A DNA stretch of 64,000 nucleotides from Dimorphilus gyrociliatus (GCA_904063045.1 CAJFCJ010000019.1:920570-984569); one strand, 5' to 3'; numbered from the stretch's first letter, positions 13,101 through 26,670 are shown. The notes: generated from the sequence alone by a model not told the origin. Program-made: numbers and translations.

Positions 13101-16100
13101 CTTCTCCATCTTCAAGCGAGCTAAATGTTACGTGGTCACCTCCGTCTTTAACGAATGGCGTTATAACTGAATATAGGTTATATCATAACGAAATAAGAGT
13201 TTTTAACTCTTCATCGTCACTTTTTTATCTTATATCCGGTCTTCAACCTTATACACTTCACTCTCTGAGACTAGTTGTTTGTACTATCAAAGGATGCGCT
13301 TCAAGTGACGTCGTCGAGGTAGGATTTGTATTACAATGTCGCGCTGTAAAAGCACCGTATAATTGAATAACATTATTATACAAATTCAGATTAGAACTCA
13401 AGAAGCCCCTCCAATCGGAACAGTAGGACTGGAGTTAACAGTCGCCGATAGTAGATCAGTAAATATAAGATGGACACGTGTTCCGGTTCCCAATGGTAAA
13501 ATAACCTATACTACATTCTTTGACGGACTGTATTATAGAGATATTGCAAATTGGAATTACTCAACGGAGAGGGAAAGAAGATCATTGTACACTTCACAGG
13601 AATTCAATAAATTAACGAAAATCGAAGGATTAGTACCATATTCGATATATATAGTTCAGGTGAATGCATCCAACTCCAAAGGTTTCGTAATTAGTAATAC
13701 ACAAACTGCCCAAATGCCAATGAGTTGTACGTATACGAATCCAAAATCAGATATATATATTTGATGTCAATAATAATTCTATATATTTCTTTTTGTACTA
13801 AAAAAAAAGATCCTGACGGAGTAAAAGAACCAACCTTAATATCATCAAATAGTAGAACTGTCAATGTAATTTGGACCAAAGTTGGACGATCGAATTCCGA
13901 TGATGAGCCACTTTTCCAACTAGAATTTAAGGCGAAATTACCTAATTTTCCTCCTATAAAGTATAATTTTGTGTTTTTATTTTTTTTAAGATGATAGTTT
14001 ATATTGATTCTCTGCCATTATAGACTTTTTCCCGAGCCGTCCACTTCTACCTCCTTTATAAAAGATAATTTAGAACCCTTTAGTCAGTACGAATTCCGCA
14101 TTATTGCGTCCAATAATTACGGTATAAGAGCCTCGGAATGGGCGTCTATAACAACTAAACAAGACAGTAAGTGGCTTTTATCAAATTTCATGACGTAATC
14201 GATAAACGTTGAAATTTTTTTTATAATCTCTAGAGCCAACGGGCGTCGACCCACCAATGATTAGGAATATTAAAGCAAGATCTGCCTTTATAACTTGGTC
14301 ACCTCCCCTCAATTCTAATGGTATTATATCTGAATATGTCATTTATGCCAATAACAAATCTATTGCGTCCGTAAGTAAATAAAACACAACTATCTAATGA
14401 TAGACTGATATTTATATAACAAAATATTCCCTACAGTTTAATGGTAATACCACATCATCCCAATTAATTGATGCTTTTCTACCCAATAGTAATTATATAA
14501 TAAAAGTTAAGGCTTGCACAGTAGCTGGATGTACTGTAAGTGGACCGTCAACTGAGTTTAAAACACTCGAGTCACCTCCGGAAGGAGTAGACGCTCCTAA
14601 ACTAACTTCTCCAACCCCTACCTCTATCTTAATAAGTTGGGAAGAACCAAAGCAACTAAATGGTGTTCTCAAAGCCTACGTTTTAGAGAGACGTCTTCAG
14701 AAAGATCCTGGAACAATAACTGTCGTCAAGACGTTCAGTCAGCAAGATAATAAGCAATATATCGATAGTTCTAAAAGTATAATGCCATTTACCACTTATG
14801 AATATCGTATAAAAGTGTCTAATGAGGCTGGTGAAACGGAAAGTACGTGGTCTTCCATAAGAACAAAACCGTCAAGACCAAGTGATGTTAGGCCGCCAAA
14901 CGTTTTCGTATTATCTCCAACAAGTGTCAACGTATCGTGGATTTCACCATTAGTTTTAAATGGTCAATTAGAGTTATTTATCATTAAATTTCCTCTTCCA
15001 AGAATTGAAATTGCTAATGTATCCATTTCTACAATAATTGTAAAGGATTTGATACCATTTACAACATATTCTATTACGATAATTGCTTGTACAGGTGTTA
15101 ATTGTTATTAATCATATGAGAACCTCTACTCAGTACTATTTCTCTATTTTTAGATGGTGGCTGTACAGAAAGTCAACCAACTGTGATAAGAACTTTTCCC
15201 TCTGGCCCCAAACTTCAAACTCCTCCTAAGGGAAATCCTATTTCTCAAACATATATATCTGTGATTTGGTCTAAACCTTTACAACCAAATGGTCCATCAC
15301 TTGAATACGAATTAGCTCGAATGAAAATAAGACAACCTCTTAATCGTACGCTTTTATATTTGCCAGAAAATAAGTAAACTAATCTGCTGTCTTTTTCATT
15401 CTCCTCTCTTTCTATACAGCATCGTCAGAAGGAATAAATGGCTGGTCAACTATTTACAGAGGCAATTCAACTTACTACGAAGACAGAGGACTAACCCTAT
15501 TCACTACTTATCAATATAGGGTGACCTCGTATAATAATTATGGTCATGTGATTAGTTTACCATCGGATGAGGTAACAACTTTCGGCGGAACACCTAAGAA
15601 ACCAGCAACCGTAAAAGCAGTGGCTATAAGCTATATTTCAATCCAAGTATCTTGGATAATACCAGGTGGATAAACAAAGAGAATTATAATATGTTGTATA
15701 TCTAATATACTTGATATATTATAGAACTAGTTGATTTACAAGGAGAAATAATATCTTTTGAAGTTGAGATTACTTCTTCAACATTCGCAAAGACCGAAAA
15801 ATTGGATTCATCTCAGTCGTTCGTTCTTATTGAAAACCTTGAACCCAGTAGAGATTACAGCGTAATAGTAACATATACAATAAACGGTGGCGCAAGTATA
15901 TCGAGTCCTGCTGTTCAAGTAACAACCCCTGAAGGGAGTAAGTAAAATCAAATATAAGGAAGATAAAGCTATTATATTAATTTAATATAAAACTTTCTAA
16001 TTTTTTTAGAACCTGAAGGTTTATCACCTCCTATTATTACAACGGCTAGTGATACGAGCCTAAGACTTAGTTGGACTGCTCCAACAACCTCTAATGGCGC

Positions 16101-19100
16101 TATTAGCGGTTATTATATTTATAAGAATGAGGAAAAAATCGATCCATCTATAAAAGTTCCATCTACTTACCTTCTAACAAATCTTACACCTTTTATTGTG
16201 TATACTATAGTTGTAAGAAAAATAATTTAGATAATTGAATTTAATTAGTAAAATTTTAAATAATTAAATATTTAGCTGGAAGCTTGTACTCGTTTTGCCT
16301 GTACCAAGGCAGAACCTGTAAGAAGGGCTACTATAGAATCTCTGCCAATGGGTATAGATCCTCCAACAGCAACCGTCTTTAATTCTTCAACTATTCTAAT
16401 CAAATGGAAGTCCCCTTCTTCCCCCAATGGAGTAATTTCCGGTTATAAATTATTCAAAAAATCTTATATTCCTTGTTCGGAAAAACCGACAACTAACAAA
16501 CCTCCAATTAAACCCTGCTCCTATGTGAAATGCTCTCTTCAAGAGAATATTTGTGGACGCCTATGTTATACGGGGCAAAAGGTTTTTCTTTCCTAATATC
16601 CTACATGAATGAATTTATATTGAATTTTCTCCCCTTTTTCCGCCAGACCTGCTGTTCCGGAGTTTTGTACGATAACAAGAAGGATTATGTTTGCTGTGGT
16701 GTCAAGTATGTGAGGCGCTTGGCTACTGCAAATTCAATTTGCTGTGGTGACACTTTATATGAAAAGAGAACTGGATTTTCCTGCTGTGGTAATCGATATG
16801 TTAGACTCAGTTCAGATGATATTTGTTGCATTGACCCGAAAGAAGATCGGGTCGAAGTTGGATTGGGCGATACTTGCTGTTCATCAATTCCATTCTCTTC
16901 TAATTCTTCTCAGATATGCTGCGAAGGCACATTTTTAGAAGCTCATTCAAAAAGCTGTTGCGGTGGTCAAGCGATCGATAAATCGCAGGGTTTGACTTGC
17001 TGTGGTAACGGAATTACAGGTAAGTGGTATGAAAAAGACATCTCAAAGTCATGCTGCTCCTCTGAATATACAACAACTGCTTTAATGGTCTGCTGCCCTA
17101 ATGCTTATGGGTCAGCTAAGCTCTATACTTATAAGACAGTAGAAGATAAGGCGTCTGCAAATGAAAAGTGCTGTGGTGACAATTTAATAGCAGCCGATAA
17201 ATCTTGTTGCGGTTCGACGCCTTTTGACGCTTCAATTCAAGTTTGCGCCGAAAAACCCACTATTGGCAGTGGACAGAGAGACTGTGGGAAGAATTCAATA
17301 TGTTCTCTCGCGCAAGCGCCCAATGCATATTGCGATGAATGTAACTTTGATAGATCGAATTATAAGTGCGTCACATACAATGAGGACTACAGTGAGAGTC
17401 CAGAGCCAGACGATACGGCCGATACAAAATTATGCCTTTCGGATCCCGTCCTTTTATACGAAGGAGATGAGCTAGAATATACAGATTCCAACCTCTTCCC
17501 ATTCACAAAGTATCAATACGCAATTAGAGCTGAAAATAGTATAGGAGGAACTGAGAGCGATTATCGCATCGCTACAACAAAATCTTCACTTCCTGAGGGA
17601 GTGGACCCCCCAGTGGCCAAAGTTAATAAGGAGAATGTCGATATTATATTACTAACTTGGAGAAAACCGAGTAACCCTAACGGACAAATCACTTACTATC
17701 TAATAAAGCGGAATAATGTTGAGATGTTTAAGACTACTAGCAAACAAGAATTCACTGACAATAACGGTATAGAACCCTACAAAACGTACGTTTACACCCT
17801 AACTGTTTGCAACATAGCGGGATGTAGGACAAGTTCTCCGGTAAATGTTTCACTTGCTAATTGTTTTCCTTCAGCTAATATAATAATTGCCATATTTCAT
17901 ACTTAAAAAGATACAAGTTGCCACACTACAAAGTAGACCAGAGAGTGTTTTCCCTCCAAAAGTCGCCAATTTAACGTCTAGATCAATCCAATTACAGTGG
18001 CAGATGCCAGCTAAATCCAACGGAATCTTAATGAAATTTGTGGTCTATGAACTAACTACTGTCACATCAACGGTTATGTCACCTAATGCTAAACTTCTCA
18101 TTCTGGACGGTAAGTTCCTGCTTCTAAAGACGGTTTCCTTATTACTTTAAGACTTTATCCGTTTTTTATATAGATCTTACTCCTTATACAACCATGAAAT
18201 TCAGTTTAGAAGCCTGTACAGAGGTTGGTTGTACAAATAGTACATTTCTTGATGTTACTACTCTTGAAGATAGACCAGACGATATACTTCCCCCAAGGCC
18301 ATTTGCCCTTTCTTCGTCATCCGTGAAAATCGACTGGTCGCCACCCGAAAAGCCTAATGGTATTATTACGCAGTATACACTGCTCAGATCGGTTTCAGCT
18401 GATTCCATTCTGGTTGCAATATACGAAGGCTTAAATTTGCAGGTTATTGATAAGATATCATCCAAGGGTCAAACAGTAAATTATGTTATAGAAGTTTCTA
18501 CTGTTGTCGGAGCTACTAGGTCAAATCCTGCTTCAATTAATCTTCCAACAGATTCCCCAGTTATTGTCTCACCACCAGAGAATGTTGAAGTTCTCAGTTC
18601 TACTTCAATTAAAGTTACATGGAAACCTGTTACTGGTAATATCGATCAGTATCGAATTGTCTTAAATCCAGGTTTAGAAACTCAACTAGTAAAGGGAGTT
18701 GGAAAAGTGACAGAAACAATTATCAACGGTCTTCTCCCTTATACCTTCTATGATGTTAGACTACAAGCTTGCTTGAGTGGTCTAGATTTGGGATGCGGGA
18801 CGAGTTTAGGTAAAACAGTGCGAACGTCCGAAGCCATTCCCGATGGCGTTCCGATTCCTAAACTGTTAGCCGTCTCTGATAATGTTATCGACATATCTTG
18901 GACGCCACCATTAAAACCTAATGGAGTTATTCGTGCTTACGAAATTCGTAGAAGGGATGATGGAGATACGGGTAATGGAATACCAGTAGGAATTGTCAAT
19001 GATAAAACTACGTTCAGGAATAAGGGAGGTCGGATAAACCCGTTTACTATATACAATTATGCTATTGTAGCTATAAATAGCGTCGGCAGAGCTATAGGTG

Positions 19101-22100
19101 AATGGGGTTCTGTTCGATCACTAGAAGCTCCCCCGACCGGATTATCAGACCCGATTATATCATCAATTGGGTCGAGAAGAGTCGGTTTAAAATGGACTGC
19201 ACCAAAAAACCCTAATGGAATCATTATTAAATATACTATTTCTTATAGATGGTCAACAAATGAACCAACGAATCCTGAAAGGACACAAAGTGTTGCAGTC
19301 CCTGGGGATCTTCTGTCTACATCCGTATCCGGCTTGTTTCCTTTCACAAATTACAAATTCAAATTGATTGCAGAAAATAAAGAGGGTTCAGAAGAAACTA
19401 ATACTATAGATGCAAAAACTGCTCAGAGTAGTCCTTCAGGTGTTAATCCAATTAGTGTTGAGCTTCTCTCTAGTGGTAAAGCTGTTATCCTAAGGTGGGA
19501 TGCTCCAAAACAGAAGAATGGTGTTATAACCGAATATGCTATTTACGAAAATGGAGCTAGAATTTATCAGGGTTTGTCGACCGTATTCGAATTAACAAGA
19601 TTAAAACCTTTTACAGAATATCAATTGATATTGGAAGCTTGCACAAGCATTGGCTGCACTAGGACTAAGCCAAATAAATTTAAAACTGCCGAGATTGAAC
19701 CGTCAAGTCAGCTACCTCCAATATTAAATAGTTCAGCAAATGCGAATAATGTAACAATCAAATGGACTCCTCCAATTGAACCAAATGGCAATATAATACG
19801 TTATGACGTACTCCGTAGGGATTTAGGTGCAAGACGATCGAAAAGATCTACTAGCGAAAGGATTGTCTTCTCAACCACTGACACGCAACAGCAAAACTTT
19901 GAATTTACAGACTCGAATCTAAAAGCTTATAACAAATACGAATATGCAATCAGAGCAATTAACTCAAAAGGTTCTACTATTAGTCCTTGGACGGTTGTTG
20001 AAACGCCACAGGGAATTCCTGAATTTGTTGAAAAGCCTCGTTTATCCTATGTTAAAGATCATTGGGATCGTCTTCTTATAGAATGGTCTGAGCCAGCCAA
20101 ATCAAACGGGATTCTTAAATCGTATTTACTAACCCGTAATGATACTGTTCCCCTGAGCTTTGATGCTGGCGACAAATTACGCTACGTCGATTTGGGCTTG
20201 TCGGCCTTTACGTTCTACTCGTATACGATAACGGCATGTACTGGTGGAGGTTGTTCGATCAGCAAGCCAGCACTAATTCAAACAAAAGAAACAGAGCCTC
20301 TTTCAGTAGGAAAGCCATCAATTGACGTTATAGATTCGACCAGTTTAAACATCAGCTGGACAGAACCGTCCACCTCTAACGGACATATATCTAAGTATAA
20401 ATTAACTATGGATGATTCGGTTATTTACGAAGGTCTTGATTATTTCTTCGTTGCGAAGTCTTTAATTCCAGCAAAAAGTTACAGATTTAAGATAATAGCT
20501 TGTACATCGGGTGGATGCACGGAAAGTGGTGAAATAACTGGTCAACCAGATGAAGCTCCCCCAGAGGATTTAAAAGCTCCCAAGTTAAAGGTTACAAGCT
20601 CAAAATCAATTTTGGTTACGTGGAAAATGCCTACCAAACCGAATGGACTTATAATTGGTTACGATGTAAAGAGAAATGGTCAAACGGTAGGCTCTTCAAC
20701 CCCTTCATTCCGATATGAGGATTCAGATCTTCAACCTGCAACTGCATATACCTATATAATTGAAGCCTGGAACAATAAGGGATCCGTTCGTAGCCCTCCA
20801 GCTACTGCTAAAACTTATGACGACTCACCAGAAGGTTTATCTAAGCCAATTGTGAAGGGTGTCTCGTCTTCTTCGGTTTACGCTTTGTGGCAAGAGCCAG
20901 TCAAGCCGAATGGCATTATAGCTAATTATACGCTCTATTATACGCCCCATAAACCAGAGGGCACTGTATCAGACAAATTAGAGTTTCTCGGAGGCAAGAA
21001 ACAATATAACACTACTATTGATGGGTTAAGAGTATGGACAGAGTACCGATTCTCAGTGGAAGCCTGTACCAATTCTGGTTGCGTGGTTAGTGAAGACGCT
21101 ATAATTAGGTAGCTAAGCCTTCTCAAAATGTCATTTTACAATTGCCTCTATTTTACATTTCTCGTTAACGTTATTTTTCATTATTGTACACTTCTTTTAT
21201 TGAATATTCTAGAACATTGTCGGCTCGACCAGAGGAACTATCACCACCAAATCTGACGCCATCTTTCGACAAGCATGGAGCGCATTCGGGCGTTTCGATC
21301 CGTTGGACACCTCCGAAACGTCCAAATGGTGTTATAAGTAAATATCAACTGGAAAGAAAATTCGCTAACAATGGTACTATTTCGTCAAATAACTCATTTT
21401 GCTCTTATTCACTATAACTTATAAAGTTAGAATGTCAATTTAAAAGCGTGTATTAAGAGCAGAATAGGCACTTTATCTCGCTAAATTTATTCATATAAGA
21501 TATTTATAATAATATGAAATTAGGTACGGTAATCATCTACGAAGGTCCACTATTACGCTTCGAAGACACAGATCCACTTCTGAAAGCCAATTCTGAATAT
21601 GAATATAGAATAAGGGTGTTTAATGAAGATTACAGTAAGACAAGCGCTTGGTCTAAAGTAAAGACTAATGAGGGCTTCCCAGAGCAAGTTCCCTCCCCAA
21701 AAATTGAGGTAAATTAAAAAGGGCTGAAGAAATAAGGCACTCGGAAACTAAACACACTCTTTTATTAGGCAACAAGTAGTACAACCATCACCGTGCAAAT
21801 ACTAGATGCTCAGCTATCGAATGGCAAGATCACATTGTATATAATATACGTATTCGAGGAAAAGGTTATTTGCTCACCATCCCAAAATCGATTTTATAAT
21901 CAGTTGGTTTTATACAGGCTTACGAAGGAAATTCAAAGACAGCGATTGTCGGTCAAGGAACGCTCAAATTGAAACCCTTTACGACCTACGAAATTCGATC
22001 GGCCGTTTGTACAATTGTTGGTTGTACAAAATCTGAAAAAGTTCTAGTAGCAACTAAAGCCGAAAAACCAACTGGAATATCTAAAATTTTTACCGATTCT

Positions 22101-24165
22101 ATCCAATCTAATTCAATAAAGGTTCGTATTATACTCCGTATCTATATGTAATATACACATATATTCATTTGAGTAACGCTGCTTTAAATTAAATTTTAGC
22201 TTAAATGGAATGAGCCGTCCAGCCCTAATGGAAACCTTAGCGGGTACGTGAGCTTTACCTTAACCGCCATTTTCACAAATCCAGCTAATAGTTGTCCTCA
22301 TCCTTGACTTCTCTTTATCTTTTTTCTTTCTCCAAATTATGTATTTAACGCAAATTCATCATATATCGCTATTGCTGTTTATCATGTATCATATCTGCCA
22401 TTAACTATGCTGATGCTTATGTTTCTCTGTGCAGATATATTTTGAAAATGGCAAAAACTTGCCCTTATCCTTATGCCGATAAATTACCTGGCTTAACATG
22501 TACTAACGGTTCGATTTCCGTGGCTTATCGAGGACCTGACACATCTTTCCAAGCAGTTGACTTGGAACCTTTTACAAACTACGCTTTTGAATTGAATGCT
22601 GTTAACCTTGAGAAGGGCGTTAGCCTAGAAAGTTCAAAAGCGACTTTTACTTCCGGGCAGAAGGCTCCTAAATACGATGAGCTGCCTAAAACGATTTGGA
22701 AAGAGAATGAAGTGGTTGTCGATTGGTCATCATCATTTTTGATCTACGCTTCAGTGATCCGGTTTGTACTTTATAAGGATGATAAAATAGAGTATTCGGG
22801 TCTCGAATTAAGTAAGGCCATTGCTACTCCTAGCAAAGACGATAGTAAGTCGCCTGATGTAGCTTTTCCTGCTTTAAAACTTAATCCGATCGTTGGCAGC
22901 TTACAGACTTTGGGTAACGCTCGAAACGGTAATGGGTACTGCAAGAAGTAAAACTCTGATTTGCCTCTCGAATAAGGCTATTTGTAATACAGGTATTAAA
23001 TATCTACTGTAACCATTTTTCGCGTCTGCCCTATAGAGTTGTTTCCTATAATGTTTGTTGATATTACAACAGAGATGAGTGATACATCTACCGAAACTGG
23101 TATATAATTGAATAGATTCACATCACCGCTTTTTCTATTGAATATTTCACGCGATACAATTACTTCTCCCTTATTATCCTTTATTATGTATACTTTTTTA
23201 TACCCTTTTTCTTGCGCTTTAAACAGTAACAGAGGAACTGTCTGCCGTAAGCAAGAAGGAAGTGTACGAGGAAGTATGGTTCATTATTCTACTCCTCCTA
23301 ATTCTTCTTATTCTTATCGTCGTCGTCGTTATTTGCTGTCTGAGAGCATCAGCTAAGAAATCGAATGGTTCGAGGGCAAAGCGAAGGACGAACCATTTCA
23401 TTTCCGACCCGTTCGATTACGGCGCAACCCGTTCGGTTCGTTAAGCTCATTAAATTGAAATGGAAAAGGATAGTAGAAAGGGAAAAGAGGGTTTGTAAAA
23501 GAGAGAGGGAGAGAAAAAGAGAGAGAGAGACGAAGACAGACAAATGAAAAGCAGAAGGAGATAAAGAGATAAATGTAACTCTTTCCCTTCTCCTTGCCAT
23601 TTCCATTTCTTCCTTCCATTTATTTATATATTCATCTTTTTTGATAAATGTCTCTTTCCCGCTATGTTTATTGTTTTTCCAATTTTCTGTCCATAGGATG
23701 TTGGCGTTGCAAGCATAACTCAAACGTTACCCGACACACGAGTCGGATATACGAATCCGGCGCTCTCGAGGCCCTCTTCCGTTCCTGACTTAACAGCCGA
23801 CAAACTCTCGCAACAGTCCAAATGGGATGATGTCGACTCATTCGATGGTCATGCCTACATTGATAGCGGATTACATAGTTTAGCCGTACGTCGACTCTTT
23901 CATTTTACTGATATTTATAATATGCAAATCATGCTACAAACATTAATATTTTATTCATATCAACTTATAACTTTCTAACAAAAATCTTCTTTTTTCTCTT
24001 GCCCCCCCCCCGCTCTCTTCATCTTCCCTGTGGGAAAAAAATGAAAATTACGAATAACCAAAAATAAAACAAACAACAATGCAGTACGGAGAAGAAGACG
24101 ATAGTAGCGACGCTCCAGTTTCTATACTAAAAGAAAGGACTGTATTTACCGATACTCATTTATAA
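4178..24165 (+). CDS. USH2A: Usherin (USH2A) homologue, complete 36-exon gene, about 5198 aa
   Basis: Giant type I membrane protein; in vertebrates it builds ankle links of hair cells and periciliary links of photoreceptors. Exons by hand: 4178-4483, 4574-4740, 5007-5169, 5344-5674, 5763-6087, 6153-6465, 6528-7062, 7127-8538, 8594-9259, 9323-10087, 11075-11440, 11500-11956, 12024-12104, 12186-13318, 13390-13726, 13810-13960, 14024-14166, 14234-14370, 14437-15094, 15154-15345, 15420-15665, 15725-15937, 16010-16212, 16276-16581, 16647-17840, 17911-18109, 18174-21108, 21213-21373, 21524-21708, 21769-21864, 21918-22121, 22200-22243, 22435-22928, 23227-23435, 23697-23885, 24085-24165. Phases agree throughout; total 15597 nt. 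Order: signal peptide, LamG-like jellyroll (about 130-310), laminin N-terminal (330-510), laminin-EGF repeats (515-1045), FN3, two LamG (about 1510-1890), many FN3, a CC-rich block (about 3190-3450), FN3, TM (about 5053-5076), tail ending DTHL. Human usherin has 5202 residues in the same order. Least certain: the 15345/15420 junction (chosen to keep frame) and the 22928 donor (22913 also keeps phase). Confidence 0.95.
10088..11074 (+). other. Long usherin intron between the two LamG-coding exons
   Basis: At 987 bp it is more than ten times the usual intron of this gene. I see no exon in it. It contains a 9-bp perfect inverted repeat (AACGGAAAT at 10784-10792, ATTTCCGTT at 10813-10821) with a 20-bp loop. 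A lone enhancer or a decayed small inverted-repeat element are both possible. Confidence 0.5.
16647..17420 (+). other. Usherin double-cysteine block (domain within the gene)
   Basis: This part of exon 25 encodes about a dozen CC pairs spaced 10-25 residues apart, with motifs such as TCCSGVLYDNKKDYVCCG and VGLGDTCCSSIPFS. The same CC-rich segment interrupts the FN3 array in vertebrate usherin, so it is a strong orthology marker. Confidence 0.85.
23478..23560 (+). repeat. GA-rich low-complexity tract in an usherin intron
   Basis: Purine run of GAGA, GGGA and AAAG units within the intron 23436-23696. Open frames across it on either strand are low-complexity artefacts. Confidence 0.8.
24151..24162 (+). 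other. C-terminal DTHL class I PDZ-binding motif of usherin
   Basis: The last exon (24085-24165) encodes 26 residues starting YGEEDD and ending TDTHL before TAA. As I recall, vertebrate usherin also ends in DTHL, where it binds PDZ domains of harmonin and whirlin. The match fixes the true end of the gene. Confidence 0.85.
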
Positions 24166-25074
24166 AAATTATTCTTATTCGTGTTCTTTTTCACTGGCAA
24201 TTTATTAGAATAGATCGATAAATATGTTTTTGTTTCTACTCTGTCTATATTAGTACTATTTTGACTTTACTTTATTCTCATTTTTTCTTATTGATGGGGC
24301 TAAAGCCAAAGTAGAAAATCATCGATGCAGACAGGAAATTAATGTTGTAGCTGGTTTATGAAATACCGCGAATAACCTAGTGGGTGATTTGTCAATTGGA
24401 AATGCGCTCTACTTCCCCTCGACCGTCTTAATTCGGGTCTAACTCGCCCTAATCAAAGGTTAAGAAAGAATTCTTTTTTTCTTGTTTCTCACTTCTATCT
24501 GATTTACCTGATCTTGGATCCAAATATATTCGACTTCATACATGACCTAAATTTAATATATACATCTAATATAAATACATCTGTACGCAAGCGAATAAAC
24601 GCCAGAGCGATCGATGAAATGATCAGAGACGCACGAACCAGCGTATATAGGAGAATTAAGCTGGTAGGCCTAAGGAAAAACGCTATAAGGTGGCGCTGAA
24701 GACGTTCTCTCACGTTCGCGCCACACCCACAGCTAGAGCGTCACTACGACGTCACCGGTACGTTTATTTTTTTGCCGAATGCCGCCCATTCTTGAGTTAA
24801 GTTCTCGCAGACAGAACTAGTAACTACGATAAATAAAGGAAGATAGATAAATCACGATTGAATATCTACTCGACAACAAGAGAAGAGAGAAACTGAGAGA
24901 GTGCCAGAGGTTGAGAGAGTGAGAGCAATAGAAAAACAGAGAGCGAGCGAGAGAGAGAGCGAGAGAGAGACAGACAGACAGACAGACAGAGAGTACGAGA
25001 GGAGAGGAGTGAGAGTGAGAGAGTGTGTATGAGAGAGAGAGGGCGATAGAAAAGGATTTAAAGAAAGAAGGAAG
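24166..25074. other. Usherin-globin intergenic region
   Basis: Usherin 3' UTR followed by the globin upstream region. No gene seen. AAGGTGGCGCT at 24687-24697 resembles the core of a CTCF site. From about 24869 the sequence becomes a GA-rich tract reaching almost to the globin start codon. Confidence 0.5.
24869..25045 (+). repeat. GA-rich tract with (CAGA)n, probable globin promoter/5' UTR
   Basis: About 175 bp of GAGAGA with a (CAGA)n core at 24969-24990, ending 30 bp before the globin ATG. It is probably transcribed as 5' UTR or acts as a GAGA-type promoter element; the sequence alone does not decide. Confidence 0.7.
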
Positions 25075-26422
25075 ATGGGATGTCTGCAGAGCAAAAAAGA
25101 AAAGAGTTCATCGCCCGAACCAATTCGAGATCAGGCTGTAAAGACGGTCGACCCTCGACTTCCGTTTGAAACCTATCGGCAATTGTTTAACATGAAGAAT
25201 TCGTGGAAGTCAATTTGTCGAAACATGGGAGTATGTTCGAAAGAAAATCTGCAGCTGTAAGTTTCTATGTGTTTATTTTTTTCCTTTCAATCCCTTTACA
25301 TTTCTTACCTTTTTACTTGCTTTCTTCATCTCTGTCATTTTTTTTATCCTTTCACTTTTTCTTCTTAAAAGAAAGAGAAACAGAGAGAAAGGGAAAAAGA
25401 GAGAAAGAAAGAAAAGAACAGGCGAGAAAGAGAAATAAAGAAACATATAGAAAGAGAGAGAGAGAGAGAAAGAAGGGAGGGGAAGAAGAGAGAAGCAGAT
25501 AGACAGTGACAGAGACAGTGAGTGAGTGAGAGAGAGCAAAGAAAACAATAAACATTTCTTTTATTTTTTTATAGCGTATTCCCTTTTTAAAAGAAATTTC
25601 TAAGAAGGGAAGGTGGCAGGGAGAATGAAAAGAAAAATCATGAAAATGATCAGTTCTTTACTCTCTTCCCTGCCTCCTTGGAATCCTCTTTTTAATTATT
25701 CTAAAAGATAGAAATCTTGGCAAATAGTCAAGAAATTCGATTAGAATTTTATTTTTACAATATTCGAAAAGTGTTCCCCTAAGAGTGAGGAACTCTATAA
25801 AGGGGTCTATTAATAAAAACTATACCCTCAAATATATCTACGCTTCCTTTCAGCTTCTTTATGCGATACCCGCAACATAAAGCCTTACACAAAGACTTAG
25901 CTAAAATGGATGACAGTAAATTATTAGAGAGTACGGCTTTCGAAAATTCAGCGGCGTCTATTTTCAACATTTTCGATTCGGTTATGGAAAATAGCGAAAA
26001 CGTAGATGAGGCTATAAAAACGTGCCAGAGGGCTGGAAGAATGCATTCCCGAATCCAGAATTTTGACGTTGCCTATTTTAAAGTAAGTTGTATGTAAACT
26101 AGATCAATTTTGTCTTTGTTATTTACACAACTTAAAATTTACTTCTCCCCACCAAATCTTAAAATCCGTTAATCCATTGCTAATAGGCCTAGTTTTAGTA
26201 AGCTCCATTCTAGAATCCTCAATTTTAAACCTTTTTAATTCATTCACATAGGATATGGAAGGGACGTATATCGAAGCCTGTAAAAACGTTCTGGGCGACC
26301 GATTTACGGAAGCTACCGAAAAGAATTTCCGCCTTCTCTACGGCTTCGTCGTTCAGCACATGATAGACGGTTTGCAAGCCACTAAGTCCAAGGTGACGAC
26401 TGTGGACGCAAATCGTATTTAA
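25075..26422 (+). CDS. Membrane-anchored globin (N-terminal MGC), 193 aa
   Basis: Three exons: 25075-25256, 25854-26082, 26252-26422 (phases 2 and 0). The start MGCLQSKK gives Gly2 for N-myristoylation and Cys3 for palmitoylation, so the protein is probably on the inner membrane face. A 30-residue linker precedes the globin fold. Landmarks are Trp44 in helix A, the YPQHKAL segment of the B/C region, and AGRMHSRI, whose His125 aligns with the proximal haem ligand F8. YFK at 135-137 (helix G) is also globin-typical. By eye against cytoglobin, the near-universal CD1 Phe is Leu76 and the distal E7 position is Ser93, which is unusual. Lipid-anchored globins of the globin X/neuroglobin-like lineage are known in annelids, crustaceans and fish, with proposed redox or signalling rather than O2-transport roles. 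Globin identity is solid; subfamily is inference. Confidence 0.88.
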
Positions 26423-26668
26423 TGGCTTTAAAAAAACAACCCGATATTTCTACACCATTCGTATACCGTGTTTTGCGCACGCAGACAACATAAAACTGTC
26501 AGTGTTGCCCTCTAGCGGCTTTAATTGTGGGGCTAAAATAGACTGCAGGATTCTCTATGTAAAGGATAACAGTTATTCACATGCATAAACACATACTGTA
26601 TTTTCAATGGTTGTGCTTTTTAAAAAATGATAATAATAACATTGATAATAATAATGATAGCAATGATA

Positions 26669-26670
<2 letters not shown>

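Noticed and set aside
23349-23723. 124-codon minus-strand frame opposite the usherin tail exons
   Set aside because: It is a shadow of coding exon 34 plus the GA-rich intron and has no signature of its own.
25273-25555. Overlapping Ser/Leu/Phe-rich and Lys/Arg/Glu-rich frames on both strands
   Set aside because: They lie in the globin intron 1 and consist of GA/CT simple repeat; composition alone explains the open frames.
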